A stretch of DNA of 64,000 nt from Paracidovorax wautersii (GTDB lineage: Bacteria > Pseudomonadota > Gammaproteobacteria > Burkholderiales > Burkholderiaceae_C): assembly GCF_031453675.1 (NCBI RefSeq), contig NZ_JAVIZX010000001.1:3680001-3744000 (forward strand), written 5' to 3'. The notes under the pieces were generated by a model. It was not told where the DNA came from and did no database searches. It saw only the letters and a program-made list of their open reading frames with translations. Position 1 is the stretch's first letter; each line of letters starts with the position of its first letter. This document shows, in pieces, positions 1 through 10,223 of this stretch. The translations under genes and the position numbers were made by a program.

Positions 1-1012
1 GGCCGAAGGCCAGCGCCGCCCCGATCCACGTCGCCCGCAGCGCGCGCTCCGTTCGGCCCGCGCCCATGCAGGTCCCCACGATGGTGACCAGCGGTGCGCC
101 CAGGCCGAACACCAGCGGCACCAGCAGATATTCCAGGCGCGATGCCGTGCCGTAGCCCGCGATGGCGGCGGGGCCGAAGTGACCCGCCAGCGCGGTCGCG
201 ATGCCGATGGCGAGGTTGGTCGCTACCGTGGAGACAGCGCCCAGCAGTCCGACGCGCAGGATGTTCCAGAACAAGGCGCCGCGGCATTGCAGACCGGCGC
301 GCGTCAGCCGAAGCAGGCTGCCGCTCGAGCGCAGGTACACGCACAGGGCCACTGTGCCGCCCAGGTAGTACAGCAGCAGGGCCAGCGCCCCACCCGCGAT
401 GCCCATGGCCGGCACGGGCCCCCAGCCGAAGATCAGCACGGGCGACACGGGAATCAGCAGCACCGTGCCCACGGAAACCACTTTGGCCGGAAGCGCCATG
501 TTGCCGGTGCCGCGCACCACCGCGGCCAGCGAGTTGAAGACCCAGATCAGCACCGCGCCGGCGAACACGATGTGCGAATAGGTGAGCGCGGCCTCCAGCG
601 AGGCGCCCTCCCCGCCCATGGCGCGGTAGAGCGCCTCACCGCCCCACCACAGTGCCACTGTGAAGAACAGGCCGAAGCCCACGCCGATCACCACGCCCGC
701 CCAGGCAAGCGACTCCGCCTGCGCCCGGTCGCGCTGCCCCAGCGCCCGGGCAATGGCCGAGGCGATGCCGCCGCCCATCGCGCCGCCGGAAGTCATCTGC
801 ATCAGCATGACGATGGGAAACACCAGCGCCATGCCGGCCAACGCATCGGTGCCGAGCCGGCCGATGAACCAGGTCTCGATGAGGCCCGCCGAGGCCTGCG
901 CCACCATGATGAGCACATTGGGCAGGGCCAGGCGCAACAGCAGCGGCGTCAGCGGCGCCTCCAGAAGGCGGCGCGTGCGGGGATCGATGTCGGGGGAGGT
1001 GGGAGAGGACAT
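1..1012 (-). CDS. MATE family efflux transporter (partial, 3' end outside window)
   Basis: Reading leftward from an ATG at 1012, the frame is open to the window edge for 337 codons and begins MSSPTSPDIDPRTRR. After about 25 residues come regularly spaced hydrophobic helices, including the stretch NVLIMVAQASAGLIETWF and the segment IGRLGTDALAGMALVFP, which are typical of the first helices of MATE (multidrug and toxin extrusion) antiporters. These inner-membrane proteins export drugs or metabolites in exchange for Na+ or H+. The substrate cannot be told from sequence. The gene starts 29 bp after the stop of the MFS gene, so the two transporters may share a transcript. The C-terminal quarter or so is missing only because the window ends. 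Confidence 0.85.
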   Translation of the reverse strand, partial: MSSPTSPDIDPRTRRLLEAPLTPLLLRLALPNVLIMVAQASAGLIETWFIGRLGTDALAGMALVFPIVMLMQMTSGGAMGGGIASAIARALGQRDRAQAESLAWAGVVIGVGFGLFFTVALWWGGEALYRAMGGEGASLEAALTYSHIVFAGAVLIWVFNSLAAVVRGTGNMALPAKVVSVGTVLLIPVSPVLIFGWGPVPAMGIAGGALALLLYYLGGTVALCVYLRSSGSLLRLTRAGLQCRGALFWNILRVGLLGAVSTVATNLAIGIATALAGHFGPAAIAGYGTASRLEYLLVPLVFGLGAPLVTIVGTCMGAGRTERALRATWIGAALAFG

Positions 1013-1041
1013 GGGCGTCAGCAGTGGAGGGACCGGGCCGG

Positions 1042-2340
1042 TCACGCGGGCCGAGGGGCCACGGGAACCCCGGATGGCGGGGAGCGGCGGATGAGCAGAA
1101 CCAGACCCGCCGCGACAAGGCAGGCGGCGCCAGCTGCGTAGAGAGCCGGGCTATAGGTGAGCAGCAGCGTGCGGGTGAGGCCCGCGCCCCAGGCGGCGGC
1201 CGCAGCGCCCAGCTGATGCGCCGCGAAGATCCAGCCGAACACCAGCCCGACCTTCTGCGCGCCGAAGGTCGCGCCCGCGAGCTTGACCGTCGGCGGCACG
1301 GTGGCGATCCAGTCCAGCCCGTAGAACATGGCGAACAGGCCGAGTCCGTAGAAAGTGAACTCCGAATGCGGCAGCCAGAACAGCGACAGGCCCCGCAGGC
1401 CGTAATACCAGAACAGCAGCTTGCGGTTGTCGTACCGGTCCGAGAGCCAGCCCGACAGGATGGTGCCCACGAAGTCGAACGCGCCCATCATCGCCAGTAC
1501 GGAGGCGGCCGGCACGGCGCCCATGCCGTTGTCGCCGCACAGCGAAATGAAATGCGTCTGCACCAGCCCGTTCGTGGACAAACCGCAGATGAAGAAGGTG
1601 GCGAACAGAATCCAGAACGTGCCGCTGCGCGATGCCTCGGCCAGGGCCTTGAACGGCGTTGCGAAGTTCATCGCCATGGTGGGCGGCGGCGCAGCGCCAG
1701 CCGGCACCGTATCGCCATAGGCCGCCAGGCCGACGTCGGCGGGCCGGTTGCGCACGAAAGCCAGGGCCATTGCGCCCACCACCGCGCAGGCGATGAAGAT
1801 GGGCGCAATGGCCGAGCGCCATCCCCAGTGCTCGATCATCCAGGCGGCAAAGGGCAGAAAAGCCAGTTGCCCGGTCGCGGCGCTGGCTGTGAGGATTCCC
1901 ACCACCAGCCCGCGCCGGGCCACGAACCAGCGGTTGGCCACCACGGCACCCAGCACCAGCGCCGTCAGACCGGTGCCCAGACCCAGCAGCAGGCTCCACA
2001 GCACAAAGAGCTGCCACAGCTGGCTGGCCAGCGTGACCAGCGCCATGCCGGTACCCACCAGTGCCAGTCCTGTGCACATCACCGCGCGCAGGCCCCAGCG
2101 CTCCATGAGCACCGCGGCGAACGGGCCCATCAGCCCGAACAGCGCGAAGCGCAGCGCCAGCGCGGTGGAAATCTGGTCTGTCGTCCAGCCGAACTCCTTG
2201 GACAGTGGCTGCAGCATGGCCCCTGGCAGACCCAAAGCGGCCGACATGGTCAGCATGGTCAGAAAGGTGATGCCGGCGACCAGCCAGCCGTAATGGATGC
2301 CATGGCGCTGCAGAAAACGCGCGGCGGTTTGCGACAGCAT
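1042..2340 (-). CDS. MFS transporter
   Basis: The 432-residue protein has about twelve hydrophobic segments and starts MLSQTAARFLQRHGIHYGWL. The pattern HYGWLVAGITFLTML, followed by a helix-loop carrying FGWTTDQIS, is typical of the oxalate/formate and monocarboxylate-like branch of the major facilitator superfamily. The start at 2340 is preferred over an in-frame upstream start at 2448 because the upstream extension is Pro/Ser-rich, overlaps the marR 3' end and has no family counterpart. An AAAGG lies shortly upstream. A marR gene lies directly upstream on the same strand, so the transporter may belong to that regulon. The substrate is unknown. Confidence 0.85.
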   Translation of the reverse strand: MLSQTAARFLQRHGIHYGWLVAGITFLTMLTMSAALGLPGAMLQPLSKEFGWTTDQISTALALRFALFGLMGPFAAVLMERWGLRAVMCTGLALVGTGMALVTLASQLWQLFVLWSLLLGLGTGLTALVLGAVVANRWFVARRGLVVGILTASAATGQLAFLPFAAWMIEHWGWRSAIAPIFIACAVVGAMALAFVRNRPADVGLAAYGDTVPAGAAPPPTMAMNFATPFKALAEASRSGTFWILFATFFICGLSTNGLVQTHFISLCGDNGMGAVPAASVLAMMGAFDFVGTILSGWLSDRYDNRKLLFWYYGLRGLSLFWLPHSEFTFYGLGLFAMFYGLDWIATVPPTVKLAGATFGAQKVGLVFGWIFAAHQLGAAAAAWGAGLTRTLLLTYSPALYAAGAACLVAAGLVLLIRRSPPSGVPVAPRPA

Positions 2341-2389
2341 GAGCGGCCTTTGCGGGAAGGGTGCGGCGTGGACGTGGGCGACGCTGGGC

Positions 2390-2839
2390 TCAAGGCCGAG
2401 CGGCAGGCTCGGTATCGAGCAAGGCGATGGTTTCGTCCAGCAGCGCATGCAGCGCCATGACGCGGTCCGCGCCCAGGCGCTCGTTCAATCCATCCTGGGC
2501 CACGCGCCAATGGCGCTGCGCCTCCTGGCGCTTGGCCCGGCCGGCGTCGGTGATCTGCACGCTGCGGCTGCGTGCATCCCCCCCCGCCGCCACTTCGACC
2601 CAGCCGGCATCCTGCAGGGGGCGCAGGTTGCGCGTGAGCGTCGACGCGTCCATGCGCAGGGCGCGGGCCAGGTCACCCGGCCGCACCGGGCCCAGGCTGA
2701 TGACATGGGACAGCAGCGAATACTGGGTGATCTTCAGCCCGGTCTTGCTGATTTCGTTGTCGTAATGCTGCGTGACCAGCCGTGTCGCCTGCCGCAGCTT
2801 GAGATTGGTGCAGCCGCGAGGCTGGGGAAGAGCGTCCAT
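2390..2839 (-). CDS. MarR family transcriptional regulator
   Basis: This 149-residue protein is the normal size for MarR and carries a central winged helix: LSHVISLGPVRPGDLARAL, then the recognition helix region MDASTLTRNLRPLQDAGWV and a wing with a Gly/Asp/Arg motif (AGGDARSRSVQIT). It should bind DNA as a homodimer and respond to a small ligand. It is divergent from a thioesterase gene, and the 64-bp gap contains two 12-bp palindromes that are good candidate operators. The MFS and MATE exporters follow on the same strand, the common arrangement of a MarR repressor controlling efflux. The ligand is unknown. Confidence 0.88.
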   Translation of the reverse strand: MDALPQPRGCTNLKLRQATRLVTQHYDNEISKTGLKITQYSLLSHVISLGPVRPGDLARALRMDASTLTRNLRPLQDAGWVEVAAGGDARSRSVQITDAGRAKRQEAQRHWRVAQDGLNERLGADRVMALHALLDETIALLDTEPAARP

Positions 2840-2848
2840 GGCCTATGA

Positions 2849-2875
2849 TTGTATCTACAACATTTGCAGATGCAA
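2849..2875. promoter_or_regulatory. Double palindromic operator, probable MarR site
   Basis: Two perfect 12-bp palindromes sit side by side: TTGTAtcTACAA (2849-2860) and TTGCAgaTGCAA (2864-2875). Together they also form a larger imperfect palindrome. They lie between the divergent marR (start 2839) and thioesterase (start 2904) genes, where a MarR dimer would control both. The palindromes are seen directly; assigning them to this MarR is inference. Confidence 0.6.
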
Positions 2876-2903
2876 TCTACAGCCTTTCAGACAGGAGCAG
2901 CGC

Positions 2904-3455
2904 ATGACGATGGAAGAGACATTGGCCCGGTGGTTGGCCGAGGAAAAGACCGTGATGGCGCGGATGGAGGCCGGGGCTGGCGCGGGCGTGGCAACCCCGG
3001 CGCAGATTGCCGGCAAGACCGGGCTGGAGACGATGCAGGCCATGCTGGCCGGCAACCTGCCCTACCCGCCCATGGCGCGCACGCTCGACTTCATGCTGGT
3101 GGAGGTGGGCGACGGTAGCGCCGTCTTCCAGGGCAGCCCTGGCGCGGCGCACCTCAACCCTATGGGCACGGTCCACGGTGGCTGGTTCGCCACCCTGCTG
3201 GACTCCGCCGTGGGATGTGCGGTGCACACCCGCATGCCGGCCGGGCGGGCCTACACGACGGCCGAGCTGAGCGTGAACATCGTCAAGGCGCTCACGCCCA
3301 AGGTGGCCCGCGTGCGCGCCGAGGGGCGCATCATCCACAGCGGGCGCCAGCTCGCCACCGCCGAGGGCCGGCTGGTGGGCCCGGACGGCACGCTGTACGC
3401 CCACGCCACGACCACCTGCCTGGTCTTTGAAGTGCCGGCACAATCGAGGGCATGA
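2904..3455 (+). CDS. PaaI family thioesterase (hotdog fold)
   Basis: The 183-residue protein carries the PaaI/YdiI hotdog signature, [20 protein letters not shown], around residues 88-107, in which the HGG loop and a downstream Asp shape the acyl-CoA active site. Such enzymes hydrolyse acyl-CoA or aryl-CoA thioesters in the cytoplasm. The ATG at 2904 is chosen because AGGAG lies eight bases upstream; longer open sequence upstream runs through the operator and is unlikely to be translated. Its stop overlaps the start of gloA (ATGA), so the two genes are translationally coupled. Divergence from marR suggests regulation by that protein. The exact acyl substrate is not predictable. Confidence 0.88.
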   Translation: MTMEETLARWLAEEKTVMARMEAGAGAGVATPAQIAGKTGLETMQAMLAGNLPYPPMARTLDFMLVEVGDGSAVFQGSPGAAHLNPMGTVHGGWFATLLDSAVGCAVHTRMPAGRAYTTAELSVNIVKALTPKVARVRAEGRIIHSGRQLATAEGRLVGPDGTLYAHATTTCLVFEVPAQSRA

Positions 3456-3868
3456 GATTCCTCCACACGATGCTGCGCGTTGGCAACCTTCAACGCTCGA
3501 TTGATTTCTATACCCATGTGCTGGGCATGCAGCTGCTGCGCCAGTCCGAGAACCCCGAGTACAAGTACTCGTTGGCGTTCCTGGGCTTCGACGGTGGCAA
3601 CCCCGGCCAGGCCGAGATCGAGCTCACCTACAACTGGGGCACCGAGAGCTACGACATGGGCACCGCCTACGGCCATATCGCCCTGGGCGTGCCAGACGCC
3701 TACGCGGCCGTGGAGAAGATCAAGGCCGCCGGCGGCAACGTGACGCGCGAGGCGGGGCCGGTCAAGGGCGGCACGACGGTCATCGCGTTCGTGACGGATC
3801 CGGACGGGTACAAAATTGAGTTAATAGAGCGCAAGGACAACGGGGGTGCCGGAACGGGCCTGCGCTGA
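3452..3868 (+). CDS. gloA: Lactoylglutathione lyase (glyoxalase I)
   Basis: This 138-residue enzyme converts the hemithioacetal of methylglyoxal and glutathione to S-lactoylglutathione. All four metal ligands of the proteobacterial Ni-type enzyme are in place: His5, Glu57, His75 and Glu123. The motifs [20 protein letters not shown] and [12 protein letters not shown] are close to those of E. coli GloA. The start codon overlaps the thioesterase stop. The last dozen residues (NGGAGTGLR) are a poorly conserved tail. A copy of the dispersed palindromic element follows and may act as a transcription barrier between gloA and the convergent eda. Confidence 0.95.
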   Translation: MRFLHTMLRVGNLQRSIDFYTHVLGMQLLRQSENPEYKYSLAFLGFDGGNPGQAEIELTYNWGTESYDMGTAYGHIALGVPDAYAAVEKIKAAGGNVTREAGPVKGGTTVIAFVTDPDGYKIELIERKDNGGAGTGLR

Positions 3869-3887
3869 GCCCGGACTGCATTTACTC

Positions 3888-3944
3888 TGCTTTTAATAGC
3901 TACCAGCGCTTGCTGCATAAGCGCTGGAGGCTGATTTGGCTTTA
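3888..3944 (+). repeat. Dispersed palindromic element, copy 1 (gloA/eda)
   Basis: This copy contains a perfect 9-bp stem, CCAGCGCTT (3903-3911) with AAGCGCTGG (3919-3927), followed by the AGGCTGATTTGGCTTTAA tail. It lies between the convergent genes gloA and eda, and its last bases contain the stop codon of eda (3942-3944). It shares the AGCT..GCGCTT..AAGCGC..AGGC..TTTGGCTT layout with the other copies in the window. Confidence 0.85.
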
Positions 3945-4588
3945 ACTCTTGGCGAGCAGCGCCGCGGCGCCTTTCGCCAGTTCGGTGATCCGTGACCAGT
4001 CGCCCTGGGCCACTGCGTCACCGGGCACCAGCCACGATCCGCCCACGCAGGCCACATTGCCCAGCGCCAGAAACTCCGCCGCGTTGCCCGGCTGGATCCC
4101 GCCCGTGGGGCAGAACACCACGTCGCCGAACGGTCCCTGCCAGGCTTTCAGCATGGCCAGGCCACCGGCCTGCAGCGCGGGGAAGAACTTCAGGGCGTGA
4201 AAGCCCTCTTCCTGCGCCATCATGATCTCGCTGCCCGTGGCCACGCCGGGCAGCAGCGGCAGGCCCAGATCGCGGCAGGCGCGACCCACCGCAGGGGTGA
4301 AGCCCGGGCTCACGGCAAAGCGGGCGCCGGCGTTGGCCGCGGCCTGCGCATCGGCCGCGCTGCGCACGGTGCCAGCGCCGACGACGGCTTCCGGCACATC
4401 GCGGGCGATGGCTTCCATGCAGGCCAGGGCCTGCGGGGTGCGCAGCGTCACCTCCAGCATGCGGATGCCGCCCGCCACCAGCGCGCGGGCCATGGGCACG
4501 GCGTGGGCCACATCGTTGAGCACGATGACCGGGATCACCGGTGCGTCGCGCATCACATCCTGCGCGGTCAGCGCGCCTTGTTGTCCGT

Positions 4589-4598
<10 letters not shown>
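3942..4598 (-). CDS. eda: 2-dehydro-3-deoxy-6-phosphogluconate aldolase (KDPG aldolase)
   Basis: The 218-residue class I aldolase splits KDPG into pyruvate and glyceraldehyde-3-phosphate, the last step of the Entner-Doudoroff pathway. The Schiff-base lysine is in HALKFFPA, the catalytic Glu in MLEVTLRTP, and the phosphate-binding loop in [10 protein letters not shown]. Length is normal for the family (about 210). Its start overlaps the end of edd by 10 bp on the same strand, so edd and eda form one translationally coupled unit. The stop codon lies in the end of a palindromic repeat copy. Confidence 0.96.
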
Positions 4599-6409
<1,811 letters not shown>

Positions 6410-6482
6410 GCTGGGCTGTGGGATGCGCCGGCTGGCTGAAGGTCTTGATGGTAAACCCGCCCCACCCGGCACGATGTAGGTG

Positions 6483-6508
6483 AAAGGCACGCCGGCGGCG
6501 TGCCTTTT
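6483..6508. terminator. Hairpin terminator after the TRAP operon
   Basis: A perfect 11-bp stem, AAAGGCACGCC with GGCGTGCCTTT, closes a 3-nt loop and has short A and T runs on both sides, so it could work in either direction. It lies between the stop of dctP (6555) and the start of edd (6409) and probably ends the gntK-dctQ-dctM-dctP transcript. Confidence 0.75.
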
Positions 6509-6554
6509 CAGGGGCAGGCGCGCCGCTGGCGCGCCCGTGCCATGCGCGCGGTGC

Positions 6555-7565
6555 TTACTTGCCGCGCGCCTGCTGGACGGCGGCGTTCACCTCGTCCCAG
6601 GTCTGCTGGCCCACGGCCTTGGCGATGCCGGTGTTCACGCTCGTGAGCTTCTCGCGCATGCGGTTGGCTTCCGCAGCGGACAGTTCGTTCACCTGCATGC
6701 CCTTGGTCTTCAGGTCGGCCAGGGCCTTGGTGGCCTCTTCACGCGTGTCCTTGCGCTCGAAGTCGCGGCTCTTGATGGCGGCGTCCTGCAGCACCTTCTT
6801 CTCTGCGGGGCTCAGCGTGTCCCACCACTTCTTGCTCACGGTGACGATCCACGGGCTGTAGACGTGGTTGGTCACCGTCAAGTACTTCTGCACTTCGTAG
6901 AACTTGCTGGAGACCACGGTGTTGAACGGGTTCTCCTGGCCGTCGACCGCACGGGTTTCCAGCGCCGTGAACAGCTCCGAGAACGGCAGCGGCACGGCAT
7001 TGGCGCCCAGGGCCTTGAAGCTGTCGAGGAACACGTTGTTCTGCATCACACGCAGCTTGATGTCGCCCAGGTCTTCCAGCTTGTTGACGGGACGCTTGCT
7101 GTTGGTGAGGTTGCGGAAGCCGTTCTCCCAGTACACCAGGCCGACCATGCCCTTGGGCTCCAGCTTGGCCTTGACCTTCTCGCCCACGGGGCCGTCCAGC
7201 ACCGTGTCGGCTTCCTTCACGTTGTTGAACAGGAAGGGGGTATCCCACACGGCCATCTCGGGCACGATGCCGACCAGGGTGGCCGTGGAGCCGACCATCA
7301 TCTCCTGCGCGCCGCCGATCAGCGCCTGCTGCATCTGCGTGTCCGAGCCCAGCGATGCATTGCCGATGGCGCGCACCTTCATCTTGCCGCCGGTGGCCTG
7401 CTCGACCTCCTTGGCGAACAGGCGCACGGCACGGCCCTGGTTGGAATCGTCCACCAGGCCGAAGCCGAAGCGCACGATGCGTGGCTTGAAGTCCTGGGCC
7501 TGGACGGCTCCGGTGGTGGCGACGAGCGCGGCCACGAGGCCGGCGAGAGCGAAACGGATGCGCAT
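6555..7565 (-). CDS. TRAP transporter substrate-binding protein (DctP family)
   Basis: The 336-residue periplasmic protein has a Sec signal peptide ([23 protein letters not shown]) and the DctP-fold signature. Family landmarks include [22 protein letters not shown] near the N-terminus and [21 protein letters not shown], whose Arg normally clamps the carboxylate of the ligand. It should deliver an organic acid to the DctQM permease encoded just upstream on the same strand. GGAG lies seven bases before the start. The neighbouring gluconokinase suggests gluconate or a related sugar acid as substrate; that is inferred from context, not from binding-site residues. Confidence 0.93.
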   Translation of the reverse strand: MRIRFALAGLVAALVATTGAVQAQDFKPRIVRFGFGLVDDSNQGRAVRLFAKEVEQATGGKMKVRAIGNASLGSDTQMQQALIGGAQEMMVGSTATLVGIVPEMAVWDTPFLFNNVKEADTVLDGPVGEKVKAKLEPKGMVGLVYWENGFRNLTNSKRPVNKLEDLGDIKLRVMQNNVFLDSFKALGANAVPLPFSELFTALETRAVDGQENPFNTVVSSKFYEVQKYLTVTNHVYSPWIVTVSKKWWDTLSPAEKKVLQDAAIKSRDFERKDTREEATKALADLKTKGMQVNELSAAEANRMREKLTSVNTGIAKAVGQQTWDEVNAAVQQARGK

Positions 7566-7632
7566 GGTGGTCTCCTGTGTGTTGGTAAGGGTGACGGGAA
7601 AAAGGAAAGCGGAAAGCGGTGAAGGGCCGGGC

Positions 7633-8913
7633 TCAGTGCAGCCAGCGCATGGGCGTGATGACCAGCGACGGGAAGATGGTGAACAGCACCAACAGCAGCA
7701 CGTACATCAACAGGAACGGCGTGGTGCCCTTGATGACGGTCTCCATGCGCAGGCGCCCCACCCCGGCCACCACGTTCTGCACCGTGCCCACGGGCGGCGT
7801 GATCAGGCCGATCGAGCCCACGTAGATGAACATGAAGCCGAAGTACACCGGGTCGATGCCGGCCTTGACCGCCAGCGGCGCGCACACGGGGCCGAAGATC
7901 AGGATGGTGGGCGTGAGGTCCATCGCGGTGCCCACGACCAGCAGGAAGACCATCATCAGCGCCATGAACATGACGGGGTTGCCCATCACGCCGGCGAAGC
8001 TGTCGGCCAGCATGTTGGGCAGGTCGGCCAGGGTGATCATGTAGGCCGTCACGGTGGCGGCCCCGCACAGGAACATCACCACGGCCGTGGTCTTGCCGGC
8101 GTTCAGGAACACGTCGTACAGCTGGGCCCAGGTGAGCTCGCGGTAAACGAACATCGACACGAACAGCGCGTACACGGCGGCCACCACGGCGGCCTCGGTC
8201 GGCGTGAAGATGCCGCCCTTCAGCCCGCCCAGGATGATGACCGGCATCATCATGGCCCAGAAGCTGTGCAGCAGCGCCTTCAGGCGGGCGCCCCAGCCCA
8301 CGCGCTCCATGGCGGGCAGCTGGTTGTTCTTGGCGATCCACCACCAGGCAGCGATCAGGAACAGGCCCATCATCAGGCCGGGGAACACGCCCGAGAGGAA
8401 CAGCTTGCTGATCGACGTATTGGTGGTCACGCCATAGATCACGAAGGGCATCGACGGCGGAATGATGGGCGCGATGATGCCGCCCGACGCCAGCAGGCCC
8501 GCGCTGTAGCTGGGCGGGTAGTTCTGCTGGCGCATCATGGGCAGCAGGATGGTGGCGAGCGCCGCCGTATCCGCGATGGCCGAGCCGCTCATCGAGGCCA
8601 GCAGTACGGCCGCGCCGATGGCCACGAAGCCCAGGCCGCCGCGGATGTGCCCGCAGAACGCGCGCGCCAGGTCGATGATGCGGCGCGACAGGCCGCCCGC
8701 GTTCATCAGCTCGCCGGCCAGGATGAAGAACGGCACCGCCAGCAGCGGAAAGTTGTCGAAGCCCGCCTGCAGGTTCTGCGCCAGCAGCTGGGAGTCGAAG
8801 AAGTCCAGGTGCCACATCAGGGCAACGCCCGTGAGCACCAGGGCATGGGCGATCGGCATGCCGATCACCATGCCGCCGATCAGGACGGCAAGGAAGATGA
8901 AGGTAACGATCAT
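7633..8913 (-). CDS. TRAP transporter large permease subunit (DctM family)
   Basis: The 426-residue integral membrane protein has about twelve hydrophobic segments and typical DctM motifs such as PLLAVPFFILAGELMNAGG, SGSAIADTAALATILLP and the paired GGIIAPIIPPSMPFVIYG loop. It is the Na+-coupled transport subunit of a tripartite ATP-independent periplasmic transporter. It lies between dctQ and dctP in the order gntK-dctQ-dctM-dctP, with short gaps, so it is almost certainly cotranscribed with them. Confidence 0.95.
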   Translation of the reverse strand: MIVTFIFLAVLIGGMVIGMPIAHALVLTGVALMWHLDFFDSQLLAQNLQAGFDNFPLLAVPFFILAGELMNAGGLSRRIIDLARAFCGHIRGGLGFVAIGAAVLLASMSGSAIADTAALATILLPMMRQQNYPPSYSAGLLASGGIIAPIIPPSMPFVIYGVTTNTSISKLFLSGVFPGLMMGLFLIAAWWWIAKNNQLPAMERVGWGARLKALLHSFWAMMMPVIILGGLKGGIFTPTEAAVVAAVYALFVSMFVYRELTWAQLYDVFLNAGKTTAVVMFLCGAATVTAYMITLADLPNMLADSFAGVMGNPVMFMALMMVFLLVVGTAMDLTPTILIFGPVCAPLAVKAGIDPVYFGFMFIYVGSIGLITPPVGTVQNVVAGVGRLRMETVIKGTTPFLLMYVLLLVLFTIFPSLVITPMRWLH

Positions 8914-8938
8914 GGCGCGCGGTCTCGTCTCTGGTCTC

Positions 8939-9457
8939 TTATTCGATGGTCTCGGCGTCGCCGTGCTGCGGCGGCTCGCCGCGCACCAGGTCGAACACCA
9001 GCGCAGCCAACAGGCCCGCAGCCAGCACGAGCGTGGCCGCGGCGCCCAGGGCCAGCGGGTAGCCCAGCACCGTGCTGAAGCTGCTCATGCCGGCCACCAC
9101 CTGCTCCCAGGAGCCCTTGAGCAGCAGCACCATGCACAGCGCCACCAGCGCCTGGCTGGCCCAGAACAGGCCCTTGCGGGTGCCGCCCTTCACGCGCGAG
9201 GTCAGCATGTCGAAGCCCAGGTGCTTGCCCTCGAAAGCCGCGACGATGGCGCCGATGGCCACCAGCCAGACGAACAGCAGGCGCGCGATCTCCTCGTACG
9301 ACACGATGCTGGTGTGGAACACGTAGCGCAGCACCACGTTCAGGAACACGGCCACCACCATGCCGGCCAGGGCCAGCACCATGAACAGTTCGGCCAGCCG
9401 CTGCAGGGCCGGTTTGCGCCGCTGCGGCGCTTGCGGATCGGGGGAATGGCTGCTCAT
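8939..9457 (-). CDS. TRAP transporter small permease subunit (DctQ family)
   Basis: This 172-residue membrane protein has four predicted helices and the usual DctQ landmarks: the stretch VFLNVVLRYVFHTSIVSYEEIARLL and the segment FEGKHLGFDML. It pairs with DctM to form the permease. Its ATG overlaps the stop of gntK (ATGA), so the two are translationally coupled, which ties this transporter firmly to gluconokinase. The N-terminal 25 residues are polar and the C-terminus is acidic, as usual for the family. Confidence 0.92.
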   Translation of the reverse strand: MSSHSPDPQAPQRRKPALQRLAELFMVLALAGMVVAVFLNVVLRYVFHTSIVSYEEIARLLFVWLVAIGAIVAAFEGKHLGFDMLTSRVKGGTRKGLFWASQALVALCMVLLLKGSWEQVVAGMSSFSTVLGYPLALGAAATLVLAAGLLAALVFDLVRGEPPQHGDAETIE

Positions 9458-10038
9458 GCCAGGTCTCCAGTGGGGGAATTCGAAAGGTCTGCCGCGGCTC
9501 CGGCAACGGCGGCCTCATCCGGCCGTGCCCAGGCCACCACAGCAGCGGCCAGCGCGGCAATCGGCTGCGTCGCGTCCAGCGGCAGCACACCCGCCTCGCC
9601 CACGGGCGACTCGAGCGTGGCGAACTGGTTGGCCACCAGCGCGGGCGAGAAGAAGTGGCCGGGCCGGGCCTGTACGCGCGCCAGGGCGGCGTCGTAGTCC
9701 AGCGCCAGGAAGGCGAAGCCAAGGTGGGGGTGGGCGGCGCGCAGCCGGTCGCGGTATTTGCGGCGTAGCGCCGAGCACGTCAGCACCACGCCCTGCTCCG
9801 GCCCGGCTTGCGCCAGCAGATCTGCCAGGCGTTCGAGCCAGCCCGCACGGTCGTCGTCGGTCAGGGCGACCCCGTCGCGCATCTTGGCCACGCTCTCAGG
9901 CGAGTGGTAGGCGTCGCCCTCGTGCAGCCGCCAGCCCAGGGCATGGGCCGCAGCGGCTGCCACGCTGGACTTTCCGCAGCCGGAAACGCCCATGACCACG
10001 ATAGCATGGGGTGGCGTCGATGAGATAGCGCTATCCAT
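9454..10038 (-). CDS. gntK: Gluconokinase
   Basis: The 194-residue enzyme phosphorylates gluconate to 6-phosphogluconate, the substrate of Edd. It has the P-loop GVSGCGKSSVA, the substrate region EGDAYHSPESVAKM followed by LTDDDRAGWL, and CSALRRKYRDRLR, all close to E. coli GntK. Codons 2-5 (Asp-Ser-Ala-Ile) are written by the palindrome GATAGCGCTATC, a probable operator, so repression would block the gene at its start. The gene is divergent from a LacI-family regulator and heads the operon with the TRAP transporter. Confidence 0.94.
   Translation of the reverse strand: MDSAISSTPPHAIVVMGVSGCGKSSVAAAAAHALGWRLHEGDAYHSPESVAKMRDGVALTDDDRAGWLERLADLLAQAGPEQGVVLTCSALRRKYRDRLRAAHPHLGFAFLALDYDAALARVQARPGHFFSPALVANQFATLESPVGEAGVLPLDATQPIAALAAAVVAWARPDEAAVAGAAADLSNSPTGDLA
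10024..10035. promoter_or_regulatory. Probable GntR operator O1 at the gntK start
   Basis: The perfect palindrome GATAGCGCTATC overlaps codons 2-5 of gntK. A near copy, GACAGCGCTATC, lies at 10173-10184. The TAGCGCTA core with a central CpG is typical of LacI-family sites and resembles the sequence reported for Pseudomonas GntR. The regulator gene lies 185 bp away in the divergent direction. Confidence 0.65.
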
Positions 10039-10172
10039 TGATGATCAAAAAATGCGGCAGCGCTTTTGCAAGCACCACCGCCGATGAAGACGGAGCAGGA
10101 AGCCGCAGCGGCGCGCCTTGGACGGTGATCCAACGGCTCGCCACGGCAGACATCCTTGTTTACCCTGTGAGG

Positions 10173-10184
10173 GACAGCGCTATC
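10173..10184. promoter_or_regulatory. Probable GntR operator O2 upstream of the regulator gene
   Basis: GACAGCGCTATC differs by one base from operator O1 (GATAGCGCTATC) and lies about 40 bp before the probable start of the LacI-type gene. The two sites are about 150 bp apart, which would allow looping between divergent promoters. Autoregulation is inferred. Confidence 0.55.
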
Positions 10185-10223
10185 TTAGGAAACAATGCTG
10201 CCAACCCTTCTCCGGATTTACCC

